Source of the DNA: Desulfobacteraceae bacterium
GTDB lineage: Bacteria; Desulfobacterota; Desulfobacteria; Desulfobacterales; JAABSP01
Direction of reading: 5' to 3'
Length of the DNA stretch: 54,806 nt
Assembly: GCA_011390345.1 (NCBI GenBank)
Contig: JAABSP010000035.1
Span: forward strand, 1-54,806
Part shown: piece by piece, positions 1 to 8,078 of the stretch
How positions within the stretch are numbered: position 1 is the first letter of the stretch
Layout of the letters: every line of letters begins with the position of its first letter
Position numbers and translations under genes: made by a program
Notes under the pieces: model-generated
Database searches by the model: none
Told to the model about the DNA's origin: nothing
What the model saw: the letters and a program-made list of their open reading frames with translations, nothing else

Positions 1-672
1 GCTGATCTCCCGGGTCAGGGGCGTCGGCTCCGGATTGATTTCGATCACCTTTGCGCCTTTCTCTTTTGCGATAACCGGCATCCCCGCGACCGGATGCACC
101 ACCGCAGAGGTTCCGATCACCAGCATAAGATCGCACTCCTGGGCCAACCGGTGGGAGCGGAACATGGCCTCATGGGGAATCGACTCGCCGAAAAAGACGC
201 ACTCGGGCCGCCAGATCCCGCCGCAGGCGCACCGGGGCGGGATTTCGGTCATATCGATGGCTGCGGTCTCACACCGTTTTTTGCAGATCAGGCAAGAGTG
301 CCACGCGAAGTTGCCGTGGAATTCGATCACTTCCAGGCTGCCGGCCTTCTGGTGGAGGCCGTCCACATTCTGGGTGATGATCCCTTTGAGGATACCCAGT
401 TCCTCGAGCCTGGCCAGGCCCGTATGGGCTGCGTTGGGGGCTGCGCTATCGATAACGCTCTTCATCTCCCGGATCAGCACATCCCAGACCTTGGCCGGAT
501 TTCGCATAAACGCATCGATGTGCGCGTACTCCATAGGGTCGATCTTCTCCCACACGCCTCCTCTGCCCCGAAAGGGGGGGATACCGCTCTCCACAGAGAT
601 GCCGGCCCCGGTCAGGGCCACGGCGCAACGGGAACCGAGAAGATCTTGGGCCGCTCTTTGGATGGGGTTCAT
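1..672 (-). CDS. Sir2-family NAD-dependent protein deacylase (partial, C-terminus beyond window)
   Basis: Reading the minus strand from an ATG at 672 gives an open frame that runs off the window start. The protein begins MNPIQRAAQDLL and then shows the sirtuin NAD site GAGISVESGIPPFRG, the catalytic-loop motif TQNVDGLHQKAG and the active-site HG (FHGNF). A zinc ribbon has cysteines in SCLICKKRC and RCACGG, and the GTS and INPEPTPLT nucleotide-binding segments follow. It should remove acetyl or acyl groups from lysines using NAD+ in the cytoplasm. AGGA lies about 8 nt before the ATG. An AcuC-like deacetylase and an AcuB-like CBS protein lie about 2-3 kb upstream on the same strand, which suggests a shared role in acetylation control. 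Only a short C-terminal part appears to be missing. The family call is firm; the substrate is unknown. Confidence 0.93.
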   Translation of the reverse strand, partial: MNPIQRAAQDLLGSRCAVALTGAGISVESGIPPFRGRGGVWEKIDPMEYAHIDAFMRNPAKVWDVLIREMKSVIDSAAPNAAHTGLARLEELGILKGIITQNVDGLHQKAGSLEVIEFHGNFAWHSCLICKKRCETAAIDMTEIPPRCACGGIWRPECVFFGESIPHEAMFRSHRLAQECDLMLVIGTSAVVHPVAGMPVIAKEKGAKVIEINPEPTPLTREIS

Positions 673-721
673 ATAAATCCTGAATGATCTATGTTGGTTT
701 TTTTTGTGTGATGAATGATTC

Positions 722-1558
722 TTAAAGCTGAAAGGTCATATTCGATTTGACCGCGAAGCAGTCGAGCCTGCTCTTTGCCTGGCGAACTCTTTTTCGGCAC
801 TCCTTCACGATCAGTTTCATCTGCCTGTCGGTCCGGTCCTGATTGAGGTGGAAGAGGCCGAGCCTTGCCACATCCGCATCCAGGCCGAGCCTGAGGGCAT
901 CCTCGTAGGTTGAGTGGCCGAATCCCTTATAGAGCTGATACTCCTCCCGGGTGTATTCGCCGTCATGGATCAGCAGATCCGCGCCCTGGGAGAAACGGAC
1001 ATACTCTTCATAGGAAAGTCCCTGGGGGTGGGGGAAGAAGAGTTCATTGTCGGTGATGAAGACAAAGGATCTGCCATTCTCGGTGAACTTGAAGCCGGTT
1101 CCGGTATTCGGGTGGCTCAGATGGATGGAGGTGATCTCGATGGAGCCGATCCTAAAGGGGCCGGGACAGACCTCTATGTATTTGAAATTTGCCTGGAGAT
1201 CCCTGGCCCGAACCGGAAAATAGGGAGGCTTCATCACCTGATCGAGCATCGTTTTCAAATATTTGGAGAAGGGGCAGCGGTACATGGTGATCTCGAAGTG
1301 GGGGTTGTAGATCGGCTTGAAAAAGGGGAATCCCATCACATGATCCCAGTGGACATGGGTGAAGATCATGTGAAACCGGTGCGGGCCCTTCAGGATCAGT
1401 TCGTTTCCCAGCCGCCGGATACCGGTTCCGGCATCCACGATGATCAGTTCTCCGCTTTCTGCACGGATCTCCATGCAGGTGGTATCGCCGCCATGGTTGA
1501 CATACATTTTACCGGAAACCGGAATCGACCCTCTAGACCCCCAGCACTTGATGAACAT
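722..1558 (-). CDS. MBL-fold metal-dependent hydrolase
   Basis: A 278-residue metallo-beta-lactamase-fold protein. It opens with MFIKCWGSRGSIPVSG, typical of the phosphodiesterase/beta-CASP-like MBL subgroup, followed by VNHGGDTTCMEI. The metal-binding motif THVHWDHVMG sits near residue 90. Further ligands are likely at HLSHPNTG, the FITDNE aspartate and LLIHDGEY, with a final histidine in GFGHSTYEDA. I chose the ATG at 1558 because GAAGGG lies about 7 nt upstream; a TTG six bases earlier is less likely. The prmA-like gene ends 16 bp upstream, so the two are probably co-transcribed. Relatives include cyclic-nucleotide phosphodiesterases and RNase Z-like enzymes, but the substrate cannot be read from sequence. 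Confidence 0.88.
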   Translation of the reverse strand: MFIKCWGSRGSIPVSGKMYVNHGGDTTCMEIRAESGELIIVDAGTGIRRLGNELILKGPHRFHMIFTHVHWDHVMGFPFFKPIYNPHFEITMYRCPFSKYLKTMLDQVMKPPYFPVRARDLQANFKYIEVCPGPFRIGSIEITSIHLSHPNTGTGFKFTENGRSFVFITDNELFFPHPQGLSYEEYVRFSQGADLLIHDGEYTREEYQLYKGFGHSTYEDALRLGLDADVARLGLFHLNQDRTDRQMKLIVKECRKRVRQAKSRLDCFAVKSNMTFQL

Positions 1559-1574
1559 TATCAACCCTTCGGTT

Positions 1575-2429
1575 TCATTGAGATCGTCCTTGAGATGAAG
1601 CCCTCTTTACGAAAAACGTATGCCAGATTCCCTCGTTTTCCACCCGCTCTTCGATGATCTCGACCGGTAGCCCCTCAAGCCGGTACCGGATCTTTCGGGC
1701 CTGGCTCCGGAGAAGTCCCGACAGGATTGACCAGCGCTTCCGGAGAAATCCCGGAGAATCGATAAGGCGGGTCATGACTTCGTAATGGATATTGGCGATG
1801 AGAAGATCATACGGATCATCCATAAAATCTGTGGCATCCCCGCAGACCGAAATGGCCTGTTCTTCGACGCGGTTCAAGATAAAATTTTTTCGGGCCGTCT
1901 TTGCCGCCAGAAGATTGAGATCGACCGCAAGCACTCTGCTGCAGCCGGCCTTTGCGGCCGCGGCCCCCAGAATCCCGGTCCCGGTTCCGATGTCCAGCGC
2001 AGAGGAAACCCTTTCCGATTGAAAGAGGCTGTCGATCAGCAGAAGGCAGTCCCGGGTAGTGGGATGGGTTCCCGCGCCAAAGACCACTCCCGGGTCCAGG
2101 CGCAAAAGAATCTCTTCGTTCCTGAGCGCCGTGTCGGTTTCCGCCCATGCCGGGAATATTGAGAACCGGCCCGCGCGGAAAGGTTTCAAAGCTCCCCCCT
2201 GCCACTCTGTATAGCCCATCTGAAAGCGGTCGCAGAGGGTCAGTTCGGGCTGGGACCGGAGCAGCAGATCCAGGGCTTCGGGCGCGGGCCCGGTAAAGAA
2301 GAGAAATGCGCTCTCCCCCTCCTGCCAGTTGCCGATAAAATTGCTGGTGCCCCAAAAGAGATCCTCCTTCACCTGACCCTGCAGGTAGTAGATATGAAGA
2401 TCCCCATAGGGCGGAGAGGGATCACTCAT
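1575..2429 (-). CDS. prmA: Ribosomal protein L11 methyltransferase-like SAM-dependent methyltransferase
   Basis: A 284-residue protein with PrmA architecture: an N-terminal substrate-recognition half, then a class I Rossmann methyltransferase. The key segment RLDPGVVFGAGTHPTTRDCL is the PrmA hallmark. It is followed by motif I ALDIGTGTGILGAAAAKAG, the acidic residue in VLAVDLN and motif IV LLIANIHYEVM. The canonical motif IV is NILA or NPPY-like, so NIHY is a variant. The expected job is trimethylation of L11 in the cytoplasm. The ATG at 2429 overlaps the end of the upstream CBS gene by 8 bp, which points to translational coupling. A longer in-frame extension to 2618 only re-reads the CBS gene and was rejected. 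Confidence 0.85.
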   Translation of the reverse strand: MSDPSPPYGDLHIYYLQGQVKEDLFWGTSNFIGNWQEGESAFLFFTGPAPEALDLLLRSQPELTLCDRFQMGYTEWQGGALKPFRAGRFSIFPAWAETDTALRNEEILLRLDPGVVFGAGTHPTTRDCLLLIDSLFQSERVSSALDIGTGTGILGAAAAKAGCSRVLAVDLNLLAAKTARKNFILNRVEEQAISVCGDATDFMDDPYDLLIANIHYEVMTRLIDSPGFLRKRWSILSGLLRSQARKIRYRLEGLPVEIIEERVENEGIWHTFFVKRASSQGRSQ

Positions 2430-3102
2430 TTCCCGGCAGTTTATCGATATACCATTCCATGGGATCGAGGAGGGTGTATCCCATATCCTGCAGCTTCTTC
2501 TTGACCCGGGCAACATTGTTGGTGAGAAGATAGGGAAATACAGCCCGCTTATCCTCTTCTTCCCAGTAGCGCGCCACCAGAATGCTGCCGAAGGAGATCC
2601 GCTCTTCGGTGATAGCATCGACGATCCGCTTCATCTGGCCCACCTTCTGATCCACCAGAATCCCGATGAGGGTTCCCGGCTCCCCGATGCCCAGGACATT
2701 GATAAATGCCCGCACCAGATCCCGGATGGAGATGATCCCGATGAGCCTTTTTTCATCATCCACCACCGGAAATGCCCCTACCCGTGTCTTCTGGATCAGC
2801 AGGAGCGCATCCTGGATCGTATACATGGGCGAAACCGTCACCAGATCCCGGGTCATGATATTTTCCAGCCGAATCCCGGAGAGGCGTTTCCGCTCATCAG
2901 AGCTGTCGTAATCATCCAAGACGATGGAGGGCATGGCGCTGCGGATGTCCCTGTCGGTGACAATGCCCACCAGCCGGTTTTCTTGATCTACGATGGGAAG
3001 ATGGCGGATCTGATGCTCGATCATCAGCTCCCGGGCCTCAATGAGGTTCATCTCCGGGTTCCCGGTGATCACCTTCCGGGTCATTGATTTATTGACAAAC
3101 AT
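2422..3102 (-). CDS. CBS-domain protein, AcuB-like (CBS pair plus C-terminal ACT-like region)
   Basis: This 226-residue protein starts MFVNKSMTRKVIT at the ATG at 3102, with GGAG about 8 nt upstream. A tandem CBS pair spans about residues 7-155 (HLPIVDQENRLVGIVTDRDI, then MTRDLVTVSP and AFPVVDDEKRLIGIISIRDL). About 70 further residues include GEPGTLIGILVD, which resembles the start of an ACT domain. CBS pair plus ACT is the AcuB layout. CBS modules usually bind adenosine nucleotides, so the protein may sense energy state. The gene immediately upstream on the same strand encodes an AcuC-like deacetylase; in Bacillus, acuB and acuC sit in one operon with the acetyltransferase acuA. No acuA was seen here. 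An open frame continuing upstream to 3321 lacks supporting signals. Confidence 0.85.
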   Translation of the reverse strand: MFVNKSMTRKVITGNPEMNLIEARELMIEHQIRHLPIVDQENRLVGIVTDRDIRSAMPSIVLDDYDSSDERKRLSGIRLENIMTRDLVTVSPMYTIQDALLLIQKTRVGAFPVVDDEKRLIGIISIRDLVRAFINVLGIGEPGTLIGILVDQKVGQMKRIVDAITEERISFGSILVARYWEEEDKRAVFPYLLTNNVARVKKKLQDMGYTLLDPMEWYIDKLPGNE

Positions 3103-3173
3103 AATGGTTTCTCCAAATAAAAACTGTAATACCGGTCTTGTATGGGATACCACCGGCCCATACTGCTGTTTCT

Positions 3174-4124
3174 TTACCGGCCCATCAGAATCGCGACATG
3201 GTTTCGGATCAGCTCCGGAAGGCGGGCAAGAGAGTAGCCGCCCTCGAGGATCGAGATCACCCGGCCCTTTGCATACTGATCTCCCATCTGCATGATCCGC
3301 TCCATGATCCATGAGAAGCATTCCGTGGAGAGGTTGATGCCGGACATTTCATCGTCTCTGTGCCCGTCGAATCCGGTGGAGGCGAGGATCACCTGGGGCT
3401 GAAACGTGCCGAATGCGGGGATGAGATCCCGTTCGATGAGCATCTTGAATTCATCGTCCCCCTGACCCGGCAGCATCGGGGAGTTCAAGGTATATCCGAA
3501 GCCGGCATTGGCCCCCTTTTCAAACTCCCGGCCCGTTCCCGGAAAGGCAAAAGAGGGGTGCTCATGGATCGAATAGTAGAAGACCGACGAGTCCTCCTCG
3601 AAGATGTGCTGGGTTCCGTTGCCGTGGTGGACATCGAAGTCGATGATCCCCACCCGCTCCACCCCGAACTCCTGCTGAAGATAGCGCGCGGCAATGGCGA
3701 TGTTGTTGAAGTAGCAGAAGCCCATTGCCTTTGCGATCTCGGCATGGTGGCCCGGGGGGCGGATCGGGCAGAAGGCATTGTCGATCTCGCCTTCCATCAC
3801 GGCCTTTACGGCCGCAAGAATCCCGCCCACGGCCAGCAGCGCGATATCGTAGGACTCCTGACACATCTGGTTGTCCGGGCTCTCGAACTCGGTCATGCCG
3901 TACAGACACGCCTCTTCGAACCGGAGGATATAGGCCACATGGTGGACCGATTCGATCCATTTCTGCCGGGCCGGAACTGCAGGGATCAGCGTCAGATGCT
4001 CCAGCAGCGCACCCTCCTGAATCCCTTTGTAGCCGGCAACGAGCCGATCCGGGATCTCCGGATGGTACGGCCCGGTCTTGTGGCGCAGAAACCGTTCATC
4101 ATAAACAAACCCTGTCCGTCTCAT
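3174..4124 (-). CDS. Histone-deacetylase-superfamily protein, AcuC-like
   Basis: A 316-residue zinc-dependent deacetylase of the arginase/HDAC fold. Landmarks in order are HPEIPDRL near residue 21, RPPGHHAE (catalytic histidine pair) near 125, the zinc-binding DFDVHHGNGTQ near 165, GFDGHRDDEMSG with a further metal-ligand aspartate near 255, and EGGYSL near 299. All the catalytic residues I look for are present, so it should be active. Members remove acetyl groups from lysines (AcuC on acetyl-CoA synthetase) or from small amides. Length matches single-domain class members. It lies 71 bp upstream of the CBS gene and downstream of the CooC gene on the same strand. The exact substrate, protein or acetylpolyamine, is not decidable by eye. 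Confidence 0.92.
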   Translation of the reverse strand: MRRTGFVYDERFLRHKTGPYHPEIPDRLVAGYKGIQEGALLEHLTLIPAVPARQKWIESVHHVAYILRFEEACLYGMTEFESPDNQMCQESYDIALLAVGGILAAVKAVMEGEIDNAFCPIRPPGHHAEIAKAMGFCYFNNIAIAARYLQQEFGVERVGIIDFDVHHGNGTQHIFEEDSSVFYYSIHEHPSFAFPGTGREFEKGANAGFGYTLNSPMLPGQGDDEFKMLIERDLIPAFGTFQPQVILASTGFDGHRDDEMSGINLSTECFSWIMERIMQMGDQYAKGRVISILEGGYSLARLPELIRNHVAILMGR

Positions 4125-4156
4125 AAACCTCCCCTTTCGAATTCAGGGGCAGCCGA

Positions 4157-4906
4157 TCATCCGATGATCCGGTCGAAGATCTCGAACGCGGCCTTCATGG
4201 CCCCGGTCTCTTCGGGAATTTCGACCGTGGGCCGTCCCTGAAGGTCATATTCGTAAATCGATTCGTCTTCGGGGACTGTTCCGGCAAGGGTGATGCCGGC
4301 CTCCTCGATGATCCTGGCCGCTGCTTCGGATACGCCGTTTTTGGCCTGATTGATGACGAGAACACTCTTTTTGACGCCGATGTTCAGGTCCTTGGCCAGC
4401 TTGTCGATCCTGATGCCGGCCTGCAGCCCCCGGCGCGAGGTGTCCGCTACGATCAGCAGAAGATCGACGTTTTTGGTGGTGAGGCGGCTGATATGCTCCA
4501 TCCCGGCCTCATTGTCCATCACGATGTAGGGGTAGTTGTCGGTGAGCTTCTCCAGAAACCCCGAAAGCAGGGAGTTGGCCGCGCAGTAGCAGCCGGAGCC
4601 CTCGGGCTGTCCCATCACCAGCAGGTCATAGCCCTCGGCCTCCGCGATCGCCTCCTCCATCCGCATGGAGATGAAGACATCTTTGGTCATCCCGTCCGGA
4701 ACCTTCCCCTTCTTCATATCCTCCCGGGCATCGCCGAGGGTCTCGTTGACCGTCAGCCCCAGCACCTCGTTGAGGTTGGCGTTGGCATCCGCATCTACGG
4801 CCAGCACCGGTGTTTTTCCCCTTGCTTTCAAATATTTGATCAGCATGCCGGCAAGGGTCGTCTTTCCCGTGCCCCCCTTGCCCGCCAGTGCGATTGAGTA
4901 TGACAT
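4157..4906 (-). CDS. CooC-type ATPase (CODH/acetyl-CoA synthase nickel-insertion family)
   Basis: A 249-residue MinD/NifH-fold ATPase. It has the deviant Walker A KGGTGKTTLAG at residues 10-20, VDADANANLNEVLG (switch I) near 38-51, and a CYCAAN motif near 106. The CxC is the metal-binding signature of CooC. MDNEAGMEHISR near 130 is the switch II equivalent. CooC proteins use ATP to insert nickel into carbon monoxide dehydrogenase, and related AcsF serves acetyl-CoA synthase. No CODH gene lies in this window, so this copy is separated from its likely client. The start at 4906 sits in front of MSYSIALAGKGG and leaves no room for a longer N-terminus. It is 32 bp upstream of the deacetylase gene. 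Confidence 0.9.
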   Translation of the reverse strand: MSYSIALAGKGGTGKTTLAGMLIKYLKARGKTPVLAVDADANANLNEVLGLTVNETLGDAREDMKKGKVPDGMTKDVFISMRMEEAIAEAEGYDLLVMGQPEGSGCYCAANSLLSGFLEKLTDNYPYIVMDNEAGMEHISRLTTKNVDLLLIVADTSRRGLQAGIRIDKLAKDLNIGVKKSVLVINQAKNGVSEAAARIIEEAGITLAGTVPEDESIYEYDLQGRPTVEIPEETGAMKAAFEIFDRIIG

Positions 4907-5127
4907 CGATTATAATCTCCTTTCAATGGGTTGCTTATAGCATTAGTTAGTGAAATAATTAGGCCAGTTGGATCAAACAGTCAAGTCACTTTTCTACAAT
5001 TTCATATTTTCTGCTGTTTTACAAGGATGGAGATGCCCTTTTTCAATTCCCTTGCAATCGGTTCCCGCATGTGCTACCCTTGGCTGGATTGTCTTTATTT
5101 CTAATATATAAACAGGAGGTTAGCATA

Positions 5128-6285
5128 ATGGAGTTTGAGCTGGACAAGTCGCAGAAGGAGATCCAGAAGGCCGTAAGAGAGTTCGTCAAGGGGGAATTTA
5201 AAAAGGATGTGATCCTGGAGCTGGAGGAGAAGCACGAGTATCCGGTCAACATCTGGAAGAAGGCCGCGGAACTCGGATTTATCGGCATCCACTTTCCCGA
5301 GGAGTACGGCGGAGAGGGGCTCGGCGTGATGGAGAACATCCTGGTGGCCGAGGAACTCTGCCGGGGGGACTCCTCTGTGGGCGCGTGTCTCATTCTGGCC
5401 GACTTCGCGTCCGAGATCGTCCTCCACTTCGGCTCCGATGCCCAGAAGAAGAAATGGCTGCCCAAGGTGGCCGAGGGCGAAGTCCTCTCCTGCGGCGCGT
5501 TCACCGAGCCGGACCACGGCTCCGACATCACCCGGATGGATACCACGGCCGTCAAAGAGGGCGACGAGTGGGTCATCAACGGAACCAAGATCTTCATCAC
5601 AAACGGCGGCCCCTACGCCGGCTTCTACAGCGTCCTCTGCCAGACCGATCCCGATGCCCAGCCGAGCCACCGGGGCATGAGCCTGCTCCTGGTGGAAGGA
5701 GACCGTCCCGGCCTCTCCACGGCCTCCGTGGGAACCAAGATGGGTATCAGGATGATGCATACGGCCGAGGTCAATTTCAAGGATGTGCGGGTGCCGGCCG
5801 AAAACCTGATCGGCAAGGAGAGCAAGGGCTTCTATCAGGTGCTGGAATTCTTTGACGAGAGCCGGATTCTGATCGCGGCCCAGGGGCTGGGAACCGCTCA
5901 GGGCGCATTTGATCGGGCATTGGCCTACATCAAGTCCCGGGAGCAGTTCGGCAAGAAGATCGCCTCCTTTCAGGTGAACCAGCACAAGATCGCGGACATG
6001 GCCACCAAGATCGAGATGGCCCGCCTTCTGGTCTACAAGGCCGCGTGGAACTTCGACCAGGGCCGGATCGATCCCAAACTCACCTCCATGGCCAAGATGG
6101 TGGCGGGCCGGACCGCGGTCGAGGTCTGTGACGAGGCCATCCAGTTGCTGGGCGGCTACGGCTATATGCTCGACTACGAGGTGGAGCGCTTCTATCGGGA
6201 TGCCAAGATCTGTGAACTCTACGAGGGAACCAAGGAGATCCAGAAGAACACCATCGCGAGCGCGCTGCTGGGCAAGATCAAGTAA
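5128..6285 (+). CDS. Acyl-CoA dehydrogenase
   Basis: A 385-residue flavoenzyme of standard acyl-CoA dehydrogenase length. The AGGAGGT at 5114-5120 fixes the ATG at 5128. The central domain shows CGAFTEPDHGSDITRM and WVINGTKIFITNGG, which bind FAD and substrate. The C-terminal helical domain has SREQFGKKIASFQ, LLGGYGYMLDYEVERFYRDA and YEGTKEIQ. The glutamate of YEGT (about residue 366) is the position of the catalytic base in short- and medium-chain enzymes. It oxidises an acyl-CoA to the 2-enoyl-CoA, passing electrons to an electron-transfer flavoprotein. No etf genes are adjacent. Chain-length preference, or an aromatic/dicarboxylic substrate, cannot be read from sequence. It is divergent from the CooC/deacetylase cluster across about 220 bp. 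Confidence 0.95.
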   Translation: MEFELDKSQKEIQKAVREFVKGEFKKDVILELEEKHEYPVNIWKKAAELGFIGIHFPEEYGGEGLGVMENILVAEELCRGDSSVGACLILADFASEIVLHFGSDAQKKKWLPKVAEGEVLSCGAFTEPDHGSDITRMDTTAVKEGDEWVINGTKIFITNGGPYAGFYSVLCQTDPDAQPSHRGMSLLLVEGDRPGLSTASVGTKMGIRMMHTAEVNFKDVRVPAENLIGKESKGFYQVLEFFDESRILIAAQGLGTAQGAFDRALAYIKSREQFGKKIASFQVNQHKIADMATKIEMARLLVYKAAWNFDQGRIDPKLTSMAKMVAGRTAVEVCDEAIQLLGGYGYMLDYEVERFYRDAKICELYEGTKEIQKNTIASALLGKIK

Positions 6286-6325
6286 GAAAGAATTCAAAAA
6301 CCGAAAAAGTATCGTTTATGAATCG

Positions 6326-6345
6326 GGGCGGCCCCAGTGCCGCCC
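6326..6345 (+). other. GC-rich hairpin between acyl-CoA dehydrogenase and UbiB-family genes
   Basis: GGGCGG and CCGCCC flank an 8-nt loop. There is no uridine tract, so this is not a convincing intrinsic terminator. It could lessen read-through between the two genes or stabilise the upstream mRNA. Confidence 0.3.
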
Positions 6346-6368
6346 TGACGCCTTTATAGGGGGAGAAT

Positions 6369-8063
6369 TTGCTCAGCATCCGAAAGATTGCGGTTCTGGG
6401 GCGGACCTACCGCCACCTGAACCGGTACCGGCAGATTCTCACGATCCTGATCCGGCACGGATTCGGAGATCTGATCGAGCAGCTCCAGATCGATCAGTAC
6501 ATCGAATCGGGCATGCGTCTCTTTACCAAAAATGGCCCCCCAAAGCCCCAGGAGCGAAAGAGCCGGGCCCGCCGGTTCCGGATGGCCCTGGAGGAACTGG
6601 GGCCCACCTACATCAAGCTGGGCCAGGCCCTTTCGACCCGGGCCGATCTGATCCCCCCGGATCTGATGGAGGAGCTTTCCCGGCTCCAGGATCATGTCCC
6701 CTGCTCTCCTTTTTCCGATATCCGGATCATCCTTGCCGAATCCTTTCCGGATCACAAGACCCTTTTTGCAGAGATCGATCCGATCCCGATTGCCGCGGCC
6801 TCCATCGGCCAGGTCCATCAGGGAACCCTTCCGGACGGGGACTCGGTGGCGGTCAAGATCCAGCGGCCCGGCATCCAGCGGATGATGGAGGCGGATTTGG
6901 AGATCATGCTCCATCTGGCGAGTCTGATGGAGCGCCACATCGAGGAGTTTGCCTTGCACGAGCCGGCCCGGATCGTGGAGGAGTTTGCCCGGCGTCTGGA
7001 GCGGGAGGTCGATTACCGGATCGAGGCCGGGAACATGGAGCGGTTTGCCCGGCAGTTTCTGGATGAAAGTTTTGTATATGTCCCCCGGGTATATCACCAT
7101 CTCACGGCCGAGCGGGTGCTGACCATGGAGTATATGGAGGGGATCAAGATTTCGGATCTCGACCGGCTCGACCGTTTTGGGGCCGACCGGAAGCGTCTCA
7201 CCCGGCGGGGTGCGACCCTTTTCCTCAAACAGGTCTTCACCCACGGCTACTTCCATGCGGACCCCCATCCGGGCAATCTCTTTGTCCTGCCCGGGGAGGT
7301 GATCTGCCTTCTCGATTTCGGTACCATGGGGATGGTCGATCTGCGGACAAGGGAGGATTTTACGGATCTGCTGGAAGGGGTGGTCCGCCGGGACCCGTCC
7401 CGGGTTCTCCGGAGCCTGCTGGCCATCACCACCTGGGATCAGGAGCCGGATCAGCGGGCCCTGGAGCGGGAGATCGGGGAGTTCTTGGAGCTGCACCTCT
7501 ACAAGCCTCTGCGGGAGATTTGCATCGGTTCCCTGATGCAGCATCTTTTCGAGATCGTCTCCCGGCACCGGCTCCGAATTCCTCCTGATATTTTCTTTAT
7601 GATGAAGGCTTTTGGCACAATAGAGGGGATCGCGCACCAGCTCGACCCGGAGTTCGACATGGTCTCCCATGCTGCCCCCTTTCTGGAGGCGGTGAAACTC
7701 TCCCGCTACTCCCCCAATCGGATTCGGAAGGATCTGCTCCGGGCCTCGGAGGAGATGATCGGCTTTCTTCAGCAGTTCCCGGCCGACACCCTGGAGATCG
7801 CCCGGATCATCCGCAGGGGCCGGCTCTTTGTCCGGCACGAGGATCAGGGGCTCGAGCGCTCTCTTTCCGCATACAACCAGATGGCCGAGAAGCTGGCCTT
7901 CTCCGTGATCATCGCGGCCCTCATCATCGGCTCCGCGCTCATTGTGATCGCGGGCATCCCGCCGCTGATCTACGGGATCTCCCTTATCGGCATTCTTCTC
8001 TTCTCTGCGGCTGCGATCCTTGGGGTATGGCTGCTGGGGGCCATTCTATGGCGCAGGTTTTGA
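6369..8063 (+). CDS. ABC1/UbiB (AarF)-family atypical kinase
   Basis: This 564-residue protein has the full UbiB signature: the KxGQ segment YIKLGQALSTRADLIP near residue 80, the alanine-rich nucleotide loop AAASIGQVHQG near 140, the lysine in VAVKIQRPG near 160, GYFHADPHPGNLF near 293 and the metal-binding LLDFGTMG near 315. Two hydrophobic segments end the protein (about 500-560). UbiB-like proteins are membrane-associated ATPases needed for quinone biosynthesis or distribution; in an anaerobe the client would probably be menaquinone. The start is a TTG at 6369, supported by GGGGGAG about 5 nt upstream and by the lack of an ATG nearby. It lies 83 bp after the acyl-CoA dehydrogenase gene and converges with a PAS kinase gene 15 bp away. 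Confidence 0.9.
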   Translation: MLSIRKIAVLGRTYRHLNRYRQILTILIRHGFGDLIEQLQIDQYIESGMRLFTKNGPPKPQERKSRARRFRMALEELGPTYIKLGQALSTRADLIPPDLMEELSRLQDHVPCSPFSDIRIILAESFPDHKTLFAEIDPIPIAAASIGQVHQGTLPDGDSVAVKIQRPGIQRMMEADLEIMLHLASLMERHIEEFALHEPARIVEEFARRLEREVDYRIEAGNMERFARQFLDESFVYVPRVYHHLTAERVLTMEYMEGIKISDLDRLDRFGADRKRLTRRGATLFLKQVFTHGYFHADPHPGNLFVLPGEVICLLDFGTMGMVDLRTREDFTDLLEGVVRRDPSRVLRSLLAITTWDQEPDQRALEREIGEFLELHLYKPLREICIGSLMQHLFEIVSRHRLRIPPDIFFMMKAFGTIEGIAHQLDPEFDMVSHAAPFLEAVKLSRYSPNRIRKDLLRASEEMIGFLQQFPADTLEIARIIRRGRLFVRHEDQGLERSLSAYNQMAEKLAFSVIIAALIIGSALIVIAGIPPLIYGISLIGILLFSAAAILGVWLLGAILWRRF

Positions 8064-8078
8064 GCCGGCTCATCCCTT

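Noticed and set aside
2430-2618. Upstream extension of the prmA-like frame
   Set aside because: It re-reads the CBS gene in another frame; the ATG at 2429 matches the family start and gives an 8-bp overlap.
5101-6297. 398-codon antisense open frame across the acyl-CoA dehydrogenase gene
   Set aside because: It mirrors the high-GC third positions of the real gene; the plus strand has all family motifs and a strong ribosome site.
6354-7838. 494-codon antisense frame across the UbiB-family gene
   Set aside because: Low-complexity histidine/aspartate-rich translation with no motifs, opposite a well-defined kinase gene.
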